From positions 124,001 through 188,000 of the forward strand of contig NZ_CAAAHX010000002.1 of NCBI RefSeq assembly GCF_900639865.1: DNA of 64,000 bases, given 5' to 3'. Origin of the DNA: Legionella gresilensis. GTDB lineage: Bacteria; Pseudomonadota; Gammaproteobacteria; Legionellales; Legionellaceae. This document shows positions 55,954-64,000 of the stretch, one piece after another; position 1 is the first letter of the stretch; each line of letters starts with the position of its first letter. The notes beneath the pieces are model-generated. The model did no database searches, had not been told where the DNA came from, and worked only from the letters and a program-made list of their open reading frames with translations. A program made the translations under genes and the position numbers.

Positions 55954-58900
55954 ATGTTTCCAAGTTTAAAATCGTTTTTATCTAAATTTTTCAAACGTTG
56001 TTGGCTGATTTTTGCAGTTTGTATTATTGCTGGCGCTTTAATATCTAGTCTTTTTCGGGCTTTAACACCTTGGGCTAAACAATATAAACCGCAGCTGGAA
56101 CAGCGTTTGACCACTCTACTAGGTGAGCCTGTTACGATTCAACGAATGGAAACAAGCTGGTTTTGGTTTGAACCCGTCATTAAATTAAAAAATATTAATG
56201 TTCAAAGTGCTCATAAAATCATTCACTTAAAAAAATTATTAGTGGGCATTAACCTTTTTGAATCACTTTGGCATTGGCAATTACAGCCAGGAATTTTATA
56301 TGTTGAAGATCTTAACTTAACTTTACGTCAGTTAAATGATCAATGGCAAGTTGAAGGTTTAACAAATATTAATAAAGGTAATACAGTTCTTAGTAATGTT
56401 GCACATGCGCCTATTTTAGCGTGGATCTTTGAACAAAAGAAAATTATTATTAAAAATCTTAACTTACAAGTTTATTTACATGATAAAACGCTTTTACCCT
56501 TAAGGCACTTTAACTTAACAATTACCAATCAATCTGGCCAATATGCCATTAAAGGAAATGCTTACTTAGCTCAAAAGCCTCTTACGTCTTTTAAATTATT
56601 AGCAAAAATGCAGCTGGATCCCTATAAATTAAATAAAGCACAAGGGCAGGCTTTTTTTGCTGTAAAGCACTTACAACTTACTCAGTGGGATGTATTTTTA
56701 CCGCCGACAAGGACGCAGATAAAAAATGGAAAAGCAAATCTTTTATTATGGCTTGATTGGCAAGCTGGGCGCCTAAAACAAATTCAAAGCAAAGTTGAGT
56801 TAAAGAAATTAGCATGGCTTGATAAACAAACTCAAGTCGAACAAAATCTTCCTTATTTTACAGCGAATTTAGCTTTAAAACCTACAGAATTGGGCTGGCA
56901 GTTTGCTGGAAATAATATAAAAATGCAATTAGAGGATGTAAAGTGGCCTGATAATGAATTCTTAATTAATTATAAGCGTAATGATCAAACCTTTGATATC
57001 TATGTTAAAAATCTTATCTTAGAATCATTATTACCCATCGTTCCTAGTTGGCCTAATCAATTTAATCCAATGCTTGCTGTTAGGCCGCAGGGTTCTTTAC
57101 AAGATACACGACTTACATTAAAAAACTATGAGCCTTTATTGCTGTTAACTAAATTTAATCATTTAGGTTGGCTAGCTCAGAAATCAATACCTGGAATACA
57201 AAACTTAGCAGGTTATTTATATTGGACACCGAATGAGGGTAGCTTAAAGCTTGATAGTCATCAGCTAACTGTAAACTTTCTTGCGAAGCCTCCCATTGAA
57301 CTTAGTCAATTAAACAGCTCTCTTAATTGGCAATCTTTAGCTCAGAATTTGCAAGTGAATTTAGAGCATTTCGTATTAACCAGGCCAGATTTAAAAGTCA
57401 ATGCTGAAGGAAATATAAGCAATATCACTAAGCAGTCAACGGGACAGGTTAATTTGAATGCACAAGTAGTTGCTGATAATGCAGAGCAATGGTTGCAATA
57501 CCTGCCTGCAAAATATTTGAAACACAGATTAGATTTGTGGCTTAAACAGGATATTAAGCAGATAAAACAAATGATCGCCGAAGTATCTATTCATGGTTTA
57601 GCATCTGATTTTCCTTTTGATGGTAAACCGGGTGAATTTACAATTAAAAGCTATATAGATGGAATGGATTTACGTTTTGCACCACATTGGCCTTTACTTA
57701 GTGATATTCAAGGTTATTTAAATATAAATAAACGTTTACTTGCGGCTAATATTAAACAAGCTAAAACAAACAATATCATCATCAAAGATGCTAATTTACA
57801 AATACCTGATGTTGGCTTAGATAAAGAGGCATTATTGGTAAGAACAACAATTAATACCACTGCTGATAGAGCGTTAGCTTACGTTCGTTCCTCACCATTA
57901 AAGCAAAAATTATCAGCTTTAAAGATATTACAGATGAGTGGGGAGATAGATCTAGATTTGCAATTAGAAGTTCCTTTTTACACCTTACCAGGTCATGATC
58001 ATGTGTTAGTACTGGGCAATTTAGTTTTTAATAAAGACCAGGTGGCAGTAAATCATATTATTAATAATATTAAATTAGATAATCTAGAAGGCTCCTTACA
58101 ATTTGATGAAAAAGGTATTTTAAATAGCAGCCTTAATGCCGCTATCATGAATTATCCAATTAATTTAGTCATTCAATCGGTTCGCAATCCTAATCCGTAT
58201 ACAGAAATAAAAATTAAAGCGACTACGACGAGTGATGTTTTAAGAGAAAAATTTAAATTAACATGGCTTTCATTATTAGAAGGTGAAGTAGACTTAGAAG
58301 GTATTTTAACGCTGACCAATGATCCTAACGATCTTGATCATTTGCAAATTAAAACCTCACTTTTAGGTATGGCAATTAATCTCCCATCACCAGTAGGAAA
58401 AGCAGCTTCAGCCTTAGCGCCGCTAACAATTGACGTTAACTTTAATCCACAAAAAGCGTTACGTTTACGTATTGCCTATGACAACAAACTTAATAGTGAT
58501 CTGTGGTTCTCCTGGTTAAATAATCAATTTCTTTTAGAAAGAGGAGAGATTCGATTAGGTCAGGGTCAAGCCTTTTGGCGTGAACGTTCAGGCGTACAAA
58601 TAATAGGTACCCTAGACACGTTTAATCTAGAGCAGTGGAAAAATGCATTAGCAAATATATCTTTTGATAATAAAAGTGCTAATAGTATTCCTATTAATTC
58701 AATTAATCTTTTATTAAAACAAGCAATATTAGGTAGTCAAAACTATCCTAATTTAAAAATAGAGGCTACAAAGGTAAATAATAGCGAATGGGCTATAGGG
58801 TTAAATCAACAAAAAATAGCTGCTAAATTACGTTATCAACTAAGAAATAATAACTTAAGCGGTACTATCGCTAGATTAAAAATTGATAAAACTTCATCAC

Positions 58901-59793
58901 CACAAACTAATCATTTATCTTCTATCAAAATAAAACAAGTTCCAAATTTAAATTTAATTATTGAAGAATTACAATTCAATGGCCTAAATTTAGGTAGAGC
59001 AGCTATTAAAGCAATAGTCAAAGACGATGTCTTGCATATAGATACTTTTAATTTAAAAACACCGGAGTATGCTTTACAAGCTCAGGGCGACTGGCAGCAA
59101 ACAGCAAAAAGTAATTTAACTAGTATGCAAGGATCGGTCTATATTAATAATTTAGCCCAGGCCTTGCACCGTTTTAAAATAAGTCCTGTTGTTGAAGCAC
59201 GTCAAGGCAAGTTAAATTTTAAAGGGCATTGGCCCGGTGGTTTTCAGGATTTTTCCTTACAACACCTTAAAGCAGATTTATCCATTTACTTTAAAAATGG
59301 TCGTATTACAAATCTAAGCCCAGAAACAGAAGAAAAATTAGGCGTTGGGAAACTGTTAAGTGTTTTAAGTTTGCAAACGATCCCGCGACGCTTAAAATTA
59401 GATTTTAGTGATTTAGCGCAAGATGGTTATAGTTTTGATGAATACAGAGGCATGTTTGAAATTCATGATGGCATTATGTCTACCGAGCAAAGCCATATCG
59501 ACGGGCCAGTAGCTTATGCAAGTATGAAAGGTAACCTTGATATTATTAATCAACGTTATAATCTAGATTTAGAAATTGTGCCACACATCACTGCAAGTTT
59601 ACCTATTGTTGCCACCATTGCTGGTGGACCTGTTATTGGTATGGCGACTTGGGTAGCAAGTAAGATCATAAATCACGGTATGCAGAAGATAAGTGGCTAT
59701 ACTTATAAAATTTCGGGGCCATGGAAATCGCCTGTGGTAGAACAAATGAGTATTAAGAAAGTGAATTTAGCGTATAGCAAATTAATCCAGTAA
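55954..59793 (+). CDS. yhdP: YhdP-family AsmA-like intermembrane lipid transport protein
   Basis: 1279 residues, close to the usual YhdP length. An N-terminal TM helix (CWLIFAVCIIAGALISSLFR) anchors it in the inner membrane. It continues with a long beta-rich periplasmic region of repeated groove strands, typical of AsmA/VPS13-like bridges, and ends in a conserved AsmA-C-type domain: RQGKLNFKGHWPG, GRITNLSPETEEKLGVGKLL and VGNL-like MKGNLDIINQRYNLDLEI. YhdP, TamB and YdbH move phospholipids from the inner to the outer membrane. It stands between fleR and a membrane protein without an obvious operon partner. Confidence 0.88.
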   Translation: MFPSLKSFLSKFFKRCWLIFAVCIIAGALISSLFRALTPWAKQYKPQLEQRLTTLLGEPVTIQRMETSWFWFEPVIKLKNINVQSAHKIIHLKKLLVGINLFESLWHWQLQPGILYVEDLNLTLRQLNDQWQVEGLTNINKGNTVLSNVAHAPILAWIFEQKKIIIKNLNLQVYLHDKTLLPLRHFNLTITNQSGQYAIKGNAYLAQKPLTSFKLLAKMQLDPYKLNKAQGQAFFAVKHLQLTQWDVFLPPTRTQIKNGKANLLLWLDWQAGRLKQIQSKVELKKLAWLDKQTQVEQNLPYFTANLALKPTELGWQFAGNNIKMQLEDVKWPDNEFLINYKRNDQTFDIYVKNLILESLLPIVPSWPNQFNPMLAVRPQGSLQDTRLTLKNYEPLLLLTKFNHLGWLAQKSIPGIQNLAGYLYWTPNEGSLKLDSHQLTVNFLAKPPIELSQLNSSLNWQSLAQNLQVNLEHFVLTRPDLKVNAEGNISNITKQSTGQVNLNAQVVADNAEQWLQYLPAKYLKHRLDLWLKQDIKQIKQMIAEVSIHGLASDFPFDGKPGEFTIKSYIDGMDLRFAPHWPLLSDIQGYLNINKRLLAANIKQAKTNNIIIKDANLQIPDVGLDKEALLVRTTINTTADRALAYVRSSPLKQKLSALKILQMSGEIDLDLQLEVPFYTLPGHDHVLVLGNLVFNKDQVAVNHIINNIKLDNLEGSLQFDEKGILNSSLNAAIMNYPINLVIQSVRNPNPYTEIKIKATTTSDVLREKFKLTWLSLLEGEVDLEGILTLTNDPNDLDHLQIKTSLLGMAINLPSPVGKAASALAPLTIDVNFNPQKALRLRIAYDNKLNSDLWFSWLNNQFLLERGEIRLGQGQAFWRERSGVQIIGTLDTFNLEQWKNALANISFDNKSANSIPINSINLLLKQAILGSQNYPNLKIEATKVNNSEWAIGLNQQKIAAKLRYQLRNNNLSGTIARLKIDKTSSPQTNHLSSIKIKQVPNLNLIIEELQFNGLNLGRAAIKAIVKDDVLHIDTFNLKTPEYALQAQGDWQQTAKSNLTSMQGSVYINNLAQALHRFKISPVVEARQGKLNFKGHWPGGFQDFSLQHLKADLSIYFKNGRITNLSPETEEKLGVGKLLSVLSLQTIPRRLKLDFSDLAQDGYSFDEYRGMFEIHDGIMSTEQSHIDGPVAYASMKGNLDIINQRYNLDLEIVPHITASLPIVATIAGGPVIGMATWVASKIINHGMQKISGYTYKISGPWKSPVVEQMSIKKVNLAYSKLIQ

Positions 59794-60181
59794 AACTAAC
59801 TAATCCTTTATTCTAAATTTGCATCAGATAAAATCTTAAAAATAATTAATAGTTTTTCTCAAGGAAATGGCTAAGCTTGGTATAAATTAGTTAAACCTTT
59901 TTATTGTAAACAACGCTAATTTATATAAAGTAATCAATACATGACTTGTGCCAATTTAATTGTTGGCCTAAACTTGTTCTTAATATTGCTGATGTAATTT
60001 ATAGATACCTCTTTCAAACATTAAAGGTATATAAAGTGACTGACTTCAGTAAGTTAAGTCTTCTTTATCTTTTATATTTTTATATCTGACACAAAGATTT
60101 TTAATAAACAAAATGAGTCGCTGATATATTTATAAGTGTTTTTATTGATTGACTTAAAAGGCGTTAAGTTGAAATAAATTA
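59794..60181. other. 388-base gene-free stretch
   Basis: AT-rich and without a supported gene. A perfect 6+6 inverted repeat, ACTTAA-AAGGCG-TTAAGT, is visible at about 60149-60166, shortly before the next start, and could be an operator. A tiny frame at 59941 (18 codons) has no ribosome site. Confidence 0.3.
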
Positions 60182-60754
60182 ATGCCATTAATAAATGGGA
60201 ATGGTACTACTATGTGGGGCATCCTTTTAAAGCGCTATTGGCAAGTTACCATTTTGAAAGAAACGCCAGCAAATACACCTTATTCTTTCTTTTTATTAAG
60301 TTTAGTTACCTTACTTTATCTAATTATTTTAGTTACTCAATGGACAATAGCAGATGTAAAAGGCACTTATACTCTCACAAATTCTATCTTAACAGGCATA
60401 TCTCTTTTGCTATCTTTCGGTGTTTTTACAAAAATAATTCTCTATTTATATAAAAAAGGTAATCGATTTGCACAAACAGTGACATCATTATTAATGAGTA
60501 ACTTAATTATTCATTGCTTAGCTTTTCCTCTGTTATTTATGACTGCTTATTTCTTGCAGGCTGATTTCAAGCAAACCCATATGTTATTATTCACATTTAT
60601 TTATATAATGAGCACTCTAATTTTAAGTATTTGGCAGTTTATAGCTATAACACATATCTATCGGTGTGCTTTAGAATTGAGTTTTTTCCCGGCGATGTTA
60701 GTTAGTGTTGGCTTGCTAGCAACTAATATTTTAACTGTTTCAATTTGGCGATGA
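60182..60754 (+). CDS. Membrane protein of unknown function, about 5 TM
   Basis: 190 residues; a start at 60212 (MWGILLKRYWQVTIL) is equally plausible and gives 180. Hydrophobic helices are FFLLSLVTLLYLIILVTQW, SILTGISLLLSFGVFTKIIL, SLLMSNLIIHCLAFPLLFMT, LFTFIYIMSTLILSIWQFIA and FPAMLVSVGLLATNILTVS. The arrangement resembles YIP1-type small membrane proteins, but no signature confirms it. It ends four bases before mpl, so it probably shares its transcript. No ribosome site stands out at either start. Confidence 0.65.
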   Translation: MPLINGNGTTMWGILLKRYWQVTILKETPANTPYSFFLLSLVTLLYLIILVTQWTIADVKGTYTLTNSILTGISLLLSFGVFTKIILYLYKKGNRFAQTVTSLLMSNLIIHCLAFPLLFMTAYFLQADFKQTHMLLFTFIYIMSTLILSIWQFIAITHIYRCALELSFFPAMLVSVGLLATNILTVSIWR

Positions 60755-60758
60755 GAAA

Positions 60759-62141
60759 ATGCATTTACATATTTTAGGAATTAGTGGCACATTCATGAGC
60801 GCATTGGCTTTGCTAGCACGCGATGCTGGTCATCAAGTAACAGGGTGCGACGCTAACTGTTATCCGCCAGTAAGTGATTTATTAGAAGCAAAAGGTATTC
60901 GTTGGTCTGAAGGGTATGAAGACTCTACAGATGCTTTAAAAGCCGATGTTGTTATTGTTGGTAATGCAATTAAAAGAGGCATGCCTGTATTAGAAGCCGT
61001 CTTAAATGCAGGTAAAAACTATACATCAGGACCTCAATGGCTTGCAGAAAATATCTTACCTCGTTTTCGTGTTTTAGCTGTTGCAGGAACGCATGGTAAA
61101 ACAACAACTACCTCTATGTTAGCTTATATTTTAGATCAGGCAGGTTTAAATCCTGGTTTTTTAATCGGTGGAGTTGCGCCTAATTTTAATACAAGTGCTA
61201 ATTTAGGCCAGGGTGAATGGTTTGTTATTGAGGCAGATGAATATGATAGTGCTTATTTTGATAAACGGCCAAAGCTTATGCACTATCGACCTGAAATTGC
61301 TATTCTTAATAATTTAGAATTTGATCATGCTGATATTTATGCGAACTTAGAAGCAATACAACAGCAATTTCATTATTACCTAAAAACAATTCCTAGCAAA
61401 GGCATGATTATCAAACCGCGAGATGATGCAGCTCTAAATACTGTCATTGCGCGTGGGGTTTTTTCAAATTTAGAAGATACTGCTATTGATGGAAAAGCAA
61501 ATTGGCGTGCTGAAATTTTAAACGACAGTGGTTCTGCATTCCGGGTTTTATATAAGCAAGAAGAAATAGCACAAATCACTTGGTCTTTAATAGGTCGATT
61601 TAATGTGGAAAATGGTTTGGCAGCAATGGCTGCGAGTTATCATGCAGGTGTAAAACCAGAAGTAGCAGCTCGTGCGCTCGCTTCATTTAAACCAGTAAAA
61701 AGACGACTTGAAGTTAGAGCTAATCAGTATGATGTTACTGTTTATGATGATTTTGCCCATCATCCAACAGCTATTTCTAAAACGATTCAAGCCCTACGCC
61801 AAAGTAAACGTCATAAACGTATTTTGGTCGTTTTAGAATTTGCTTCTTATACCATGCGTTCAGGCGTCCATGCAGAAAGTATGGCTAAGGCTTTAGCTCA
61901 AGTAGATAATGCTTTTATATTAAGCCCAGAGCAATTTGATTTATCAAATTTAGCGCATGATTGGACGTGTACTTTTAAAATTCTACCTAATACCCAGGCT
62001 ATTATTGATACCGTCGTGCAATGTGTTGCGCCAGGTGATGCTGTCGTTGTGATGAGTAATCGGGGCTTTGATAATATTCACCAGCAGCTCATTAAAAATA
62101 TTGCAAGCCGTTTTAGTATGGAAGAAAATTTTTCTGCTTAA
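60759..62141 (+). CDS. mpl: UDP-N-acetylmuramate:L-alanyl-gamma-D-glutamyl-meso-DAP ligase
   Basis: 460 residues, a Mur ligase. It opens MHLHILGISGTFMSALALLA with the Rossmann-like UDP-binding glycines. The P-loop is VAGTHGKTTTTSMLAYIL (about residue 110), and the central motif VIEADEYDSAYFDKRPK is specific to Mpl. NLEFDHADIY and the C-terminal VYDDFAHHPTAISKTI are also present. It reattaches the recycled tripeptide to UDP-MurNAc, saving peptidoglycan material. It ends just before a repeat-filled gene-free stretch. Confidence 0.95.
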   Translation: MHLHILGISGTFMSALALLARDAGHQVTGCDANCYPPVSDLLEAKGIRWSEGYEDSTDALKADVVIVGNAIKRGMPVLEAVLNAGKNYTSGPQWLAENILPRFRVLAVAGTHGKTTTTSMLAYILDQAGLNPGFLIGGVAPNFNTSANLGQGEWFVIEADEYDSAYFDKRPKLMHYRPEIAILNNLEFDHADIYANLEAIQQQFHYYLKTIPSKGMIIKPRDDAALNTVIARGVFSNLEDTAIDGKANWRAEILNDSGSAFRVLYKQEEIAQITWSLIGRFNVENGLAAMAASYHAGVKPEVAARALASFKPVKRRLEVRANQYDVTVYDDFAHHPTAISKTIQALRQSKRHKRILVVLEFASYTMRSGVHAESMAKALAQVDNAFILSPEQFDLSNLAHDWTCTFKILPNTQAIIDTVVQCVAPGDAVVVMSNRGFDNIHQQLIKNIASRFSMEENFSA

Positions 62142-62285
62142 ATAATAGCTTTGAATGGGTGTATTTGCTTTGCCTATATCTGGCTGTTTTTATATTTATA
62201 CTGTTAGGCTTACGAGTGATGGTTACTAACTTGCGTGGTGCGGCTTTTTGTTTTTCGTGCCACAATTCTTTACCCAACAACTTTA

Positions 62286-62540
62286 TCTGTAGGTGCTATA
62301 AACCTTATCCTAGGTTTACGAACCCTTATCTATCAGTACAAGAACTTTCAGTCTATAGACGCTACTTTAACTTCAGGTACTACAAACCTATATACTTAAG
62401 TACAGAGTCTCGAATCTGTAAGTAACACAAAACTAATCCACACGCGCTAGAAACTCAAATCTGCAGTTGCCGGAAACCAATCTCTAGTTGCTACGAACCC
62501 ATATCCCTACGTGCCGCGACTTGTTTGCGGCATTCAGCAG
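62286..62540. repeat. Degenerate 21-23 bp tandem array ending in a CCCGCG-family palindrome
   Basis: About ten units can be aligned by eye from 62286 to 62503, each starting TC and carrying a core like TAGTTGCTACGAACC, for example TCTGTAGGTGCTATAAACC (62286) and TCTCTAGTTGCTACGAACCC (62481). The last unit runs directly into a palindrome copy (TACGTGCCGCGACTTGTTTG) at 62508-62540, whose left half resembles the unit. It lies in the 935-base gene-free stretch after mpl. Confidence 0.55.
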
Positions 62541-62670
62541 GGGGGAAAGTTAAATTTAAAGATTTATTTGTTAATTAATAAAAAAAAAATATAAGGTTTA
62601 TAATAAATATAAAAATATACTTGTACTGACATTGATTGTTTATAAATGAATATGTATCTGATTAAGTATC

Positions 62671-62702
62671 TCTGGATGCCGCGAACAAGTCGCGGCACGT
62701 AG
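62671..62702. repeat. CCCGCG-family palindrome, inverted copy
   Basis: GGATGCCGCGAACAAGTCGC and its flank mirror the copy at 62508-62540, so the two face each other across about 130 bases. Confidence 0.7.
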
Positions 62703-62866
62703 GCTTAGATAAAAGTCGATGCGTAAGTTTAGGTAGGAGTGTAAGGGCAAGGGAAGTTATGTGTAGGGCATACGGCGCATAATTTAGAAGGGAGATTTAC
62801 GACAGGGTGCAAGATATTTATAACCCTCTGATTAAGATATTAGATTTATGGCTATTTAGTGTCTCC

Positions 62867-62895
62867 TTGCAAATTATGTTATACATTGTTATAAA
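62867..62895 (+). promoter_or_regulatory. Strong sigma-70-like promoter
   Basis: TTGCAA (62867-62872) and TATAAA (62890-62895) are separated by exactly 17 bases. Transcription would begin near 62902, the first base of the folded leader described next. Confidence 0.6.
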
Positions 62896-62901
62896 TAAAT
62901 T

Positions 62902-63076
62902 GACAGGTAGATCGAGTAACGATCTAGAAACTTTCTTGAATAAGTCTGATATTCCGCATTTGTAGCTGCAAAAAGGTTCAAGAAAGTAAGAAATAAGTCC
63001 TGTCGAAGATTCAACCTTAGGCTACATGCTTGCATGTTCTCGTAATGTGAGTAATGAATTGCGGAGGAAATCTAAT
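62902..63076 (+). ncRNA. Structured 5' leader with anti-Shine-Dalgarno loop, candidate cis-regulatory RNA
   Basis: GACAGG (62902-62907) pairs with CCTGTC (62999-63004), closing a three-way junction. Arm 1 is TAGATCG-AGTAA-CGATCTA (62908-62926). Arm 2 is ACTTTCTTGAA (62930-62940) with TTCAAGAAAGT (62977-62987), a perfect 11-base-pair stem. In the apical part of arm 2, TTCCGCA (62952-62958) is complementary (one G-U) to TGCGGAG (63060-63066), which contains the start of the ribosome site for the gene at 63077. A further hairpin ACATGC-TT-GCATGT is at 63024-63037. The RNA would start at the first stem base. No known riboswitch class was recognised. Confidence 0.5.
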
Positions 63077-63634
63077 ATGCTAACCTTTGCTCAGCTGCAG
63101 CAAAAAGCCGAGTTTTTACCTACAAAGCTATGCAACTCGTATACTAAGCTAGGTACATTAGGTGGTCTTTTTTGTTCTTGCCTTCCTCTTCTTCCTTCTC
63201 AACTATTTCAAGATGCCAACTTAATTCAAAATATTGCTAAAAGTCTAAATTACTATACTGCCTTAGAAAAAGAAAAATTATCGGTATTGCAAGGTGCTTA
63301 TTTGTATATTTGGGAGCGTTATCAAAATTCACTTCAAAAAGTGCTTAATAAACCGCTTATAGATACTCTAAAGGCTCATTTAGAGATTGATTCAATAGAA
63401 GAACTGGATAAATATATCTATGAGGAGAGCTATCAAGCGTTAGATGATTTTTGTGGTTGGGTATATCGCAATCGTTCTCATCCTGAGTTAGGTGAATTGT
63501 ATCGAGCTTTTCCTAATGATATGCAAGCAAACATTCAAATGCGCAATTATCAACCGCAAGAGGATGATACTTCATCATGGGGTTACACTATAACAAGCTT
63601 ATTGAAGAATATAGGGATTAATAGGTTATTTTAA
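63077..63634 (+). CDS. Unknown protein controlled by the structured leader
   Basis: 185 residues from the ATG that follows GCGGAGGAAATCTAAT, a strong ribosome site; an in-frame ATG 17 codons earlier lies inside the leader and has none. It starts MLTFAQLQQKAEFLPTKLCN. A short Leu/Cys-rich hydrophobic patch (LGGLFCSCLPLLPSQLF) is at about residues 27-43; otherwise it is soluble and helical. No motif or family is recognised. It is followed 9 bases later by another unknown gene, so the two form an operon. Confidence 0.65.
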   Translation: MLTFAQLQQKAEFLPTKLCNSYTKLGTLGGLFCSCLPLLPSQLFQDANLIQNIAKSLNYYTALEKEKLSVLQGAYLYIWERYQNSLQKVLNKPLIDTLKAHLEIDSIEELDKYIYEESYQALDDFCGWVYRNRSHPELGELYRAFPNDMQANIQMRNYQPQEDDTSSWGYTITSLLKNIGINRLF

Positions 63635-63643
63635 GGAGATCAT

Positions 63644-64000
63644 ATGCCATATGACGCCCCAGATTTTACATTCTTAAAAGATAAAACTGATAATTTACAG
63701 CAATCGTTTGCTCAAATAACAAAGCGATATATTTCTCCTAATTATTTAGATTTAAGGGAAAAATTATTAAAGCTAGAGGAATTATATAAAAAGAAAATAA
63801 AAGAGAAGCAAAAAGGACGTTGGATTAAATGTGAACCAGATAAAACTAGACTTGAGCAAATCGGATGTATCACTCAATTAGCTAATAATATGCCAAATGA
63901 GCAAATAACTCGTAATAAAGCAGTAAGCTTTGAGAGAGCGCAATCTATTCTAATAGGCTCTTGCTTATATCGTTATGCACGTATTAATCATTCCTATGAC
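63644..64000 (+). CDS. Unknown protein, 5' part (3' end outside window)
   Basis: The first 119 residues of a protein whose end lies beyond the window. The ATG has the ribosome site AAGGAGATCAT. The visible part begins MPYDAPDFTFLKDKTDNLQQ and is helical, with a Lys-rich coiled-coil-like stretch (LEELYKKKIKEKQKGRW). No signal peptide, membrane segment or known motif is visible. Its 9-base distance from the previous gene implies one transcript and control by the same leader. Helical and charged composition resembles the other candidate effectors in the window. Confidence 0.65.
   Translation, partial: MPYDAPDFTFLKDKTDNLQQSFAQITKRYISPNYLDLREKLLKLEELYKKKIKEKQKGRWIKCEPDKTRLEQIGCITQLANNMPNEQITRNKAVSFERAQSILIGSCLYRYARINHSYD

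Noticed and set aside
59941-59997. 18-codon frame MTCANLIVGLNL in the gene-free stretch after yhdP
   Set aside because: No ribosome site and very short; expected by chance.
62159-62425. 88-codon open frame after mpl
   Set aside because: Half of it lies in the degenerate tandem array. The N-terminus is hydrophobic, but there is no ribosome site or family. A short membrane peptide cannot be excluded.

Overview
The window looks like a piece of a Legionella (family Legionellaceae) chromosome, or that of a close relative. It is AT-rich, and its housekeeping genes are gammaproteobacterial. It also carries PilU and PilA type IV pilus genes, a LetS/BarA-type hybrid kinase, a PPi-dependent phosphofructokinase, and several large coiled-coil or ankyrin proteins of the kind that Legionella secretes through Dot/Icm. 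I cannot name the species. No rRNA, tRNA, CRISPR array or insertion-sequence transposase was found.

Layout. 1-2080: 3' part of emrA and complete emrB (drug efflux). 2287-4041: putative toxin-like glycosyltransferase with an ankyrin segment. 4132-7164: reverse-strand pair of a membrane protein and an AddB-like Fe-S nuclease. 7782-9825: EAL phosphodiesterase and pilU, divergent. 9860-12799: coiled-coil protein containing a HAD phosphatase-like domain. 12998-15039: small lipoprotein, small basic protein, class II glutamine amidotransferase and a membrane protein. 15157-16023: unknown protein with caspase-like (clan CD) motifs and a C-terminal anchor. 16355-17910: bdhA and adc (ketone-body metabolism). 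18056-21885: glycine-zipper lipoprotein, dapA, a very short BamC-like lipoprotein, a QEGLA metallopeptidase homologue and a glutathionyl-hydroquinone reductase homologue. 21961-26079: fdxA, yoaA/dinG, tsaB, a Trm112-like gene and kdsB. 26105-30235: 1376-residue coiled-coil protein behind a good PmrA-box match. 30443-36672: APC and MFS transporters, a GIY-YIG nuclease, yjbQ, bolA and pilA, embedded in many palindromic repeats. 36680-42296: pfp, a frameshifted letS-like kinase and gltX. 42649-53133: NAGPA-domain protein, pmbA, infA, an unknown protein, aat, trxB, ftsK, lolA and rarA (infA-aat-trxB-ftsK-lolA-rarA order is conserved in gammaproteobacteria). 53535-62141: fleS/fleR, yhdP, a membrane protein and mpl. 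62142-64000: degenerate tandem repeats, a structured 5' leader and two unknown genes, the last cut by the window edge.

How it fits together. Most of the window is core metabolism, envelope biogenesis and DNA maintenance. Candidate effectors are inserted singly between these blocks (2287, 9860, 15157, 26105, 45508, 63077). Three families of short repeats fill the intergenic spaces: a CCCGCGACTTG-type palindrome, a TCATACCCGC/GCGGGTAT palindrome, and a roughly 90 bp MITE-like inverted repeat.

The observations I rate highest are: (a) the leader at 62902-63076, which begins at the predicted transcription start, closes on itself, and has a loop complementary to the Shine-Dalgarno sequence of the next gene; (b) the letS frameshift at a TG-repeat; (c) the clan CD-like tail-anchored protein with a perfect palindrome over its -10 box; (d) the PmrA box upstream of the 1376-residue protein; (e) the GIY-YIG gene bracketed by palindromic repeats.
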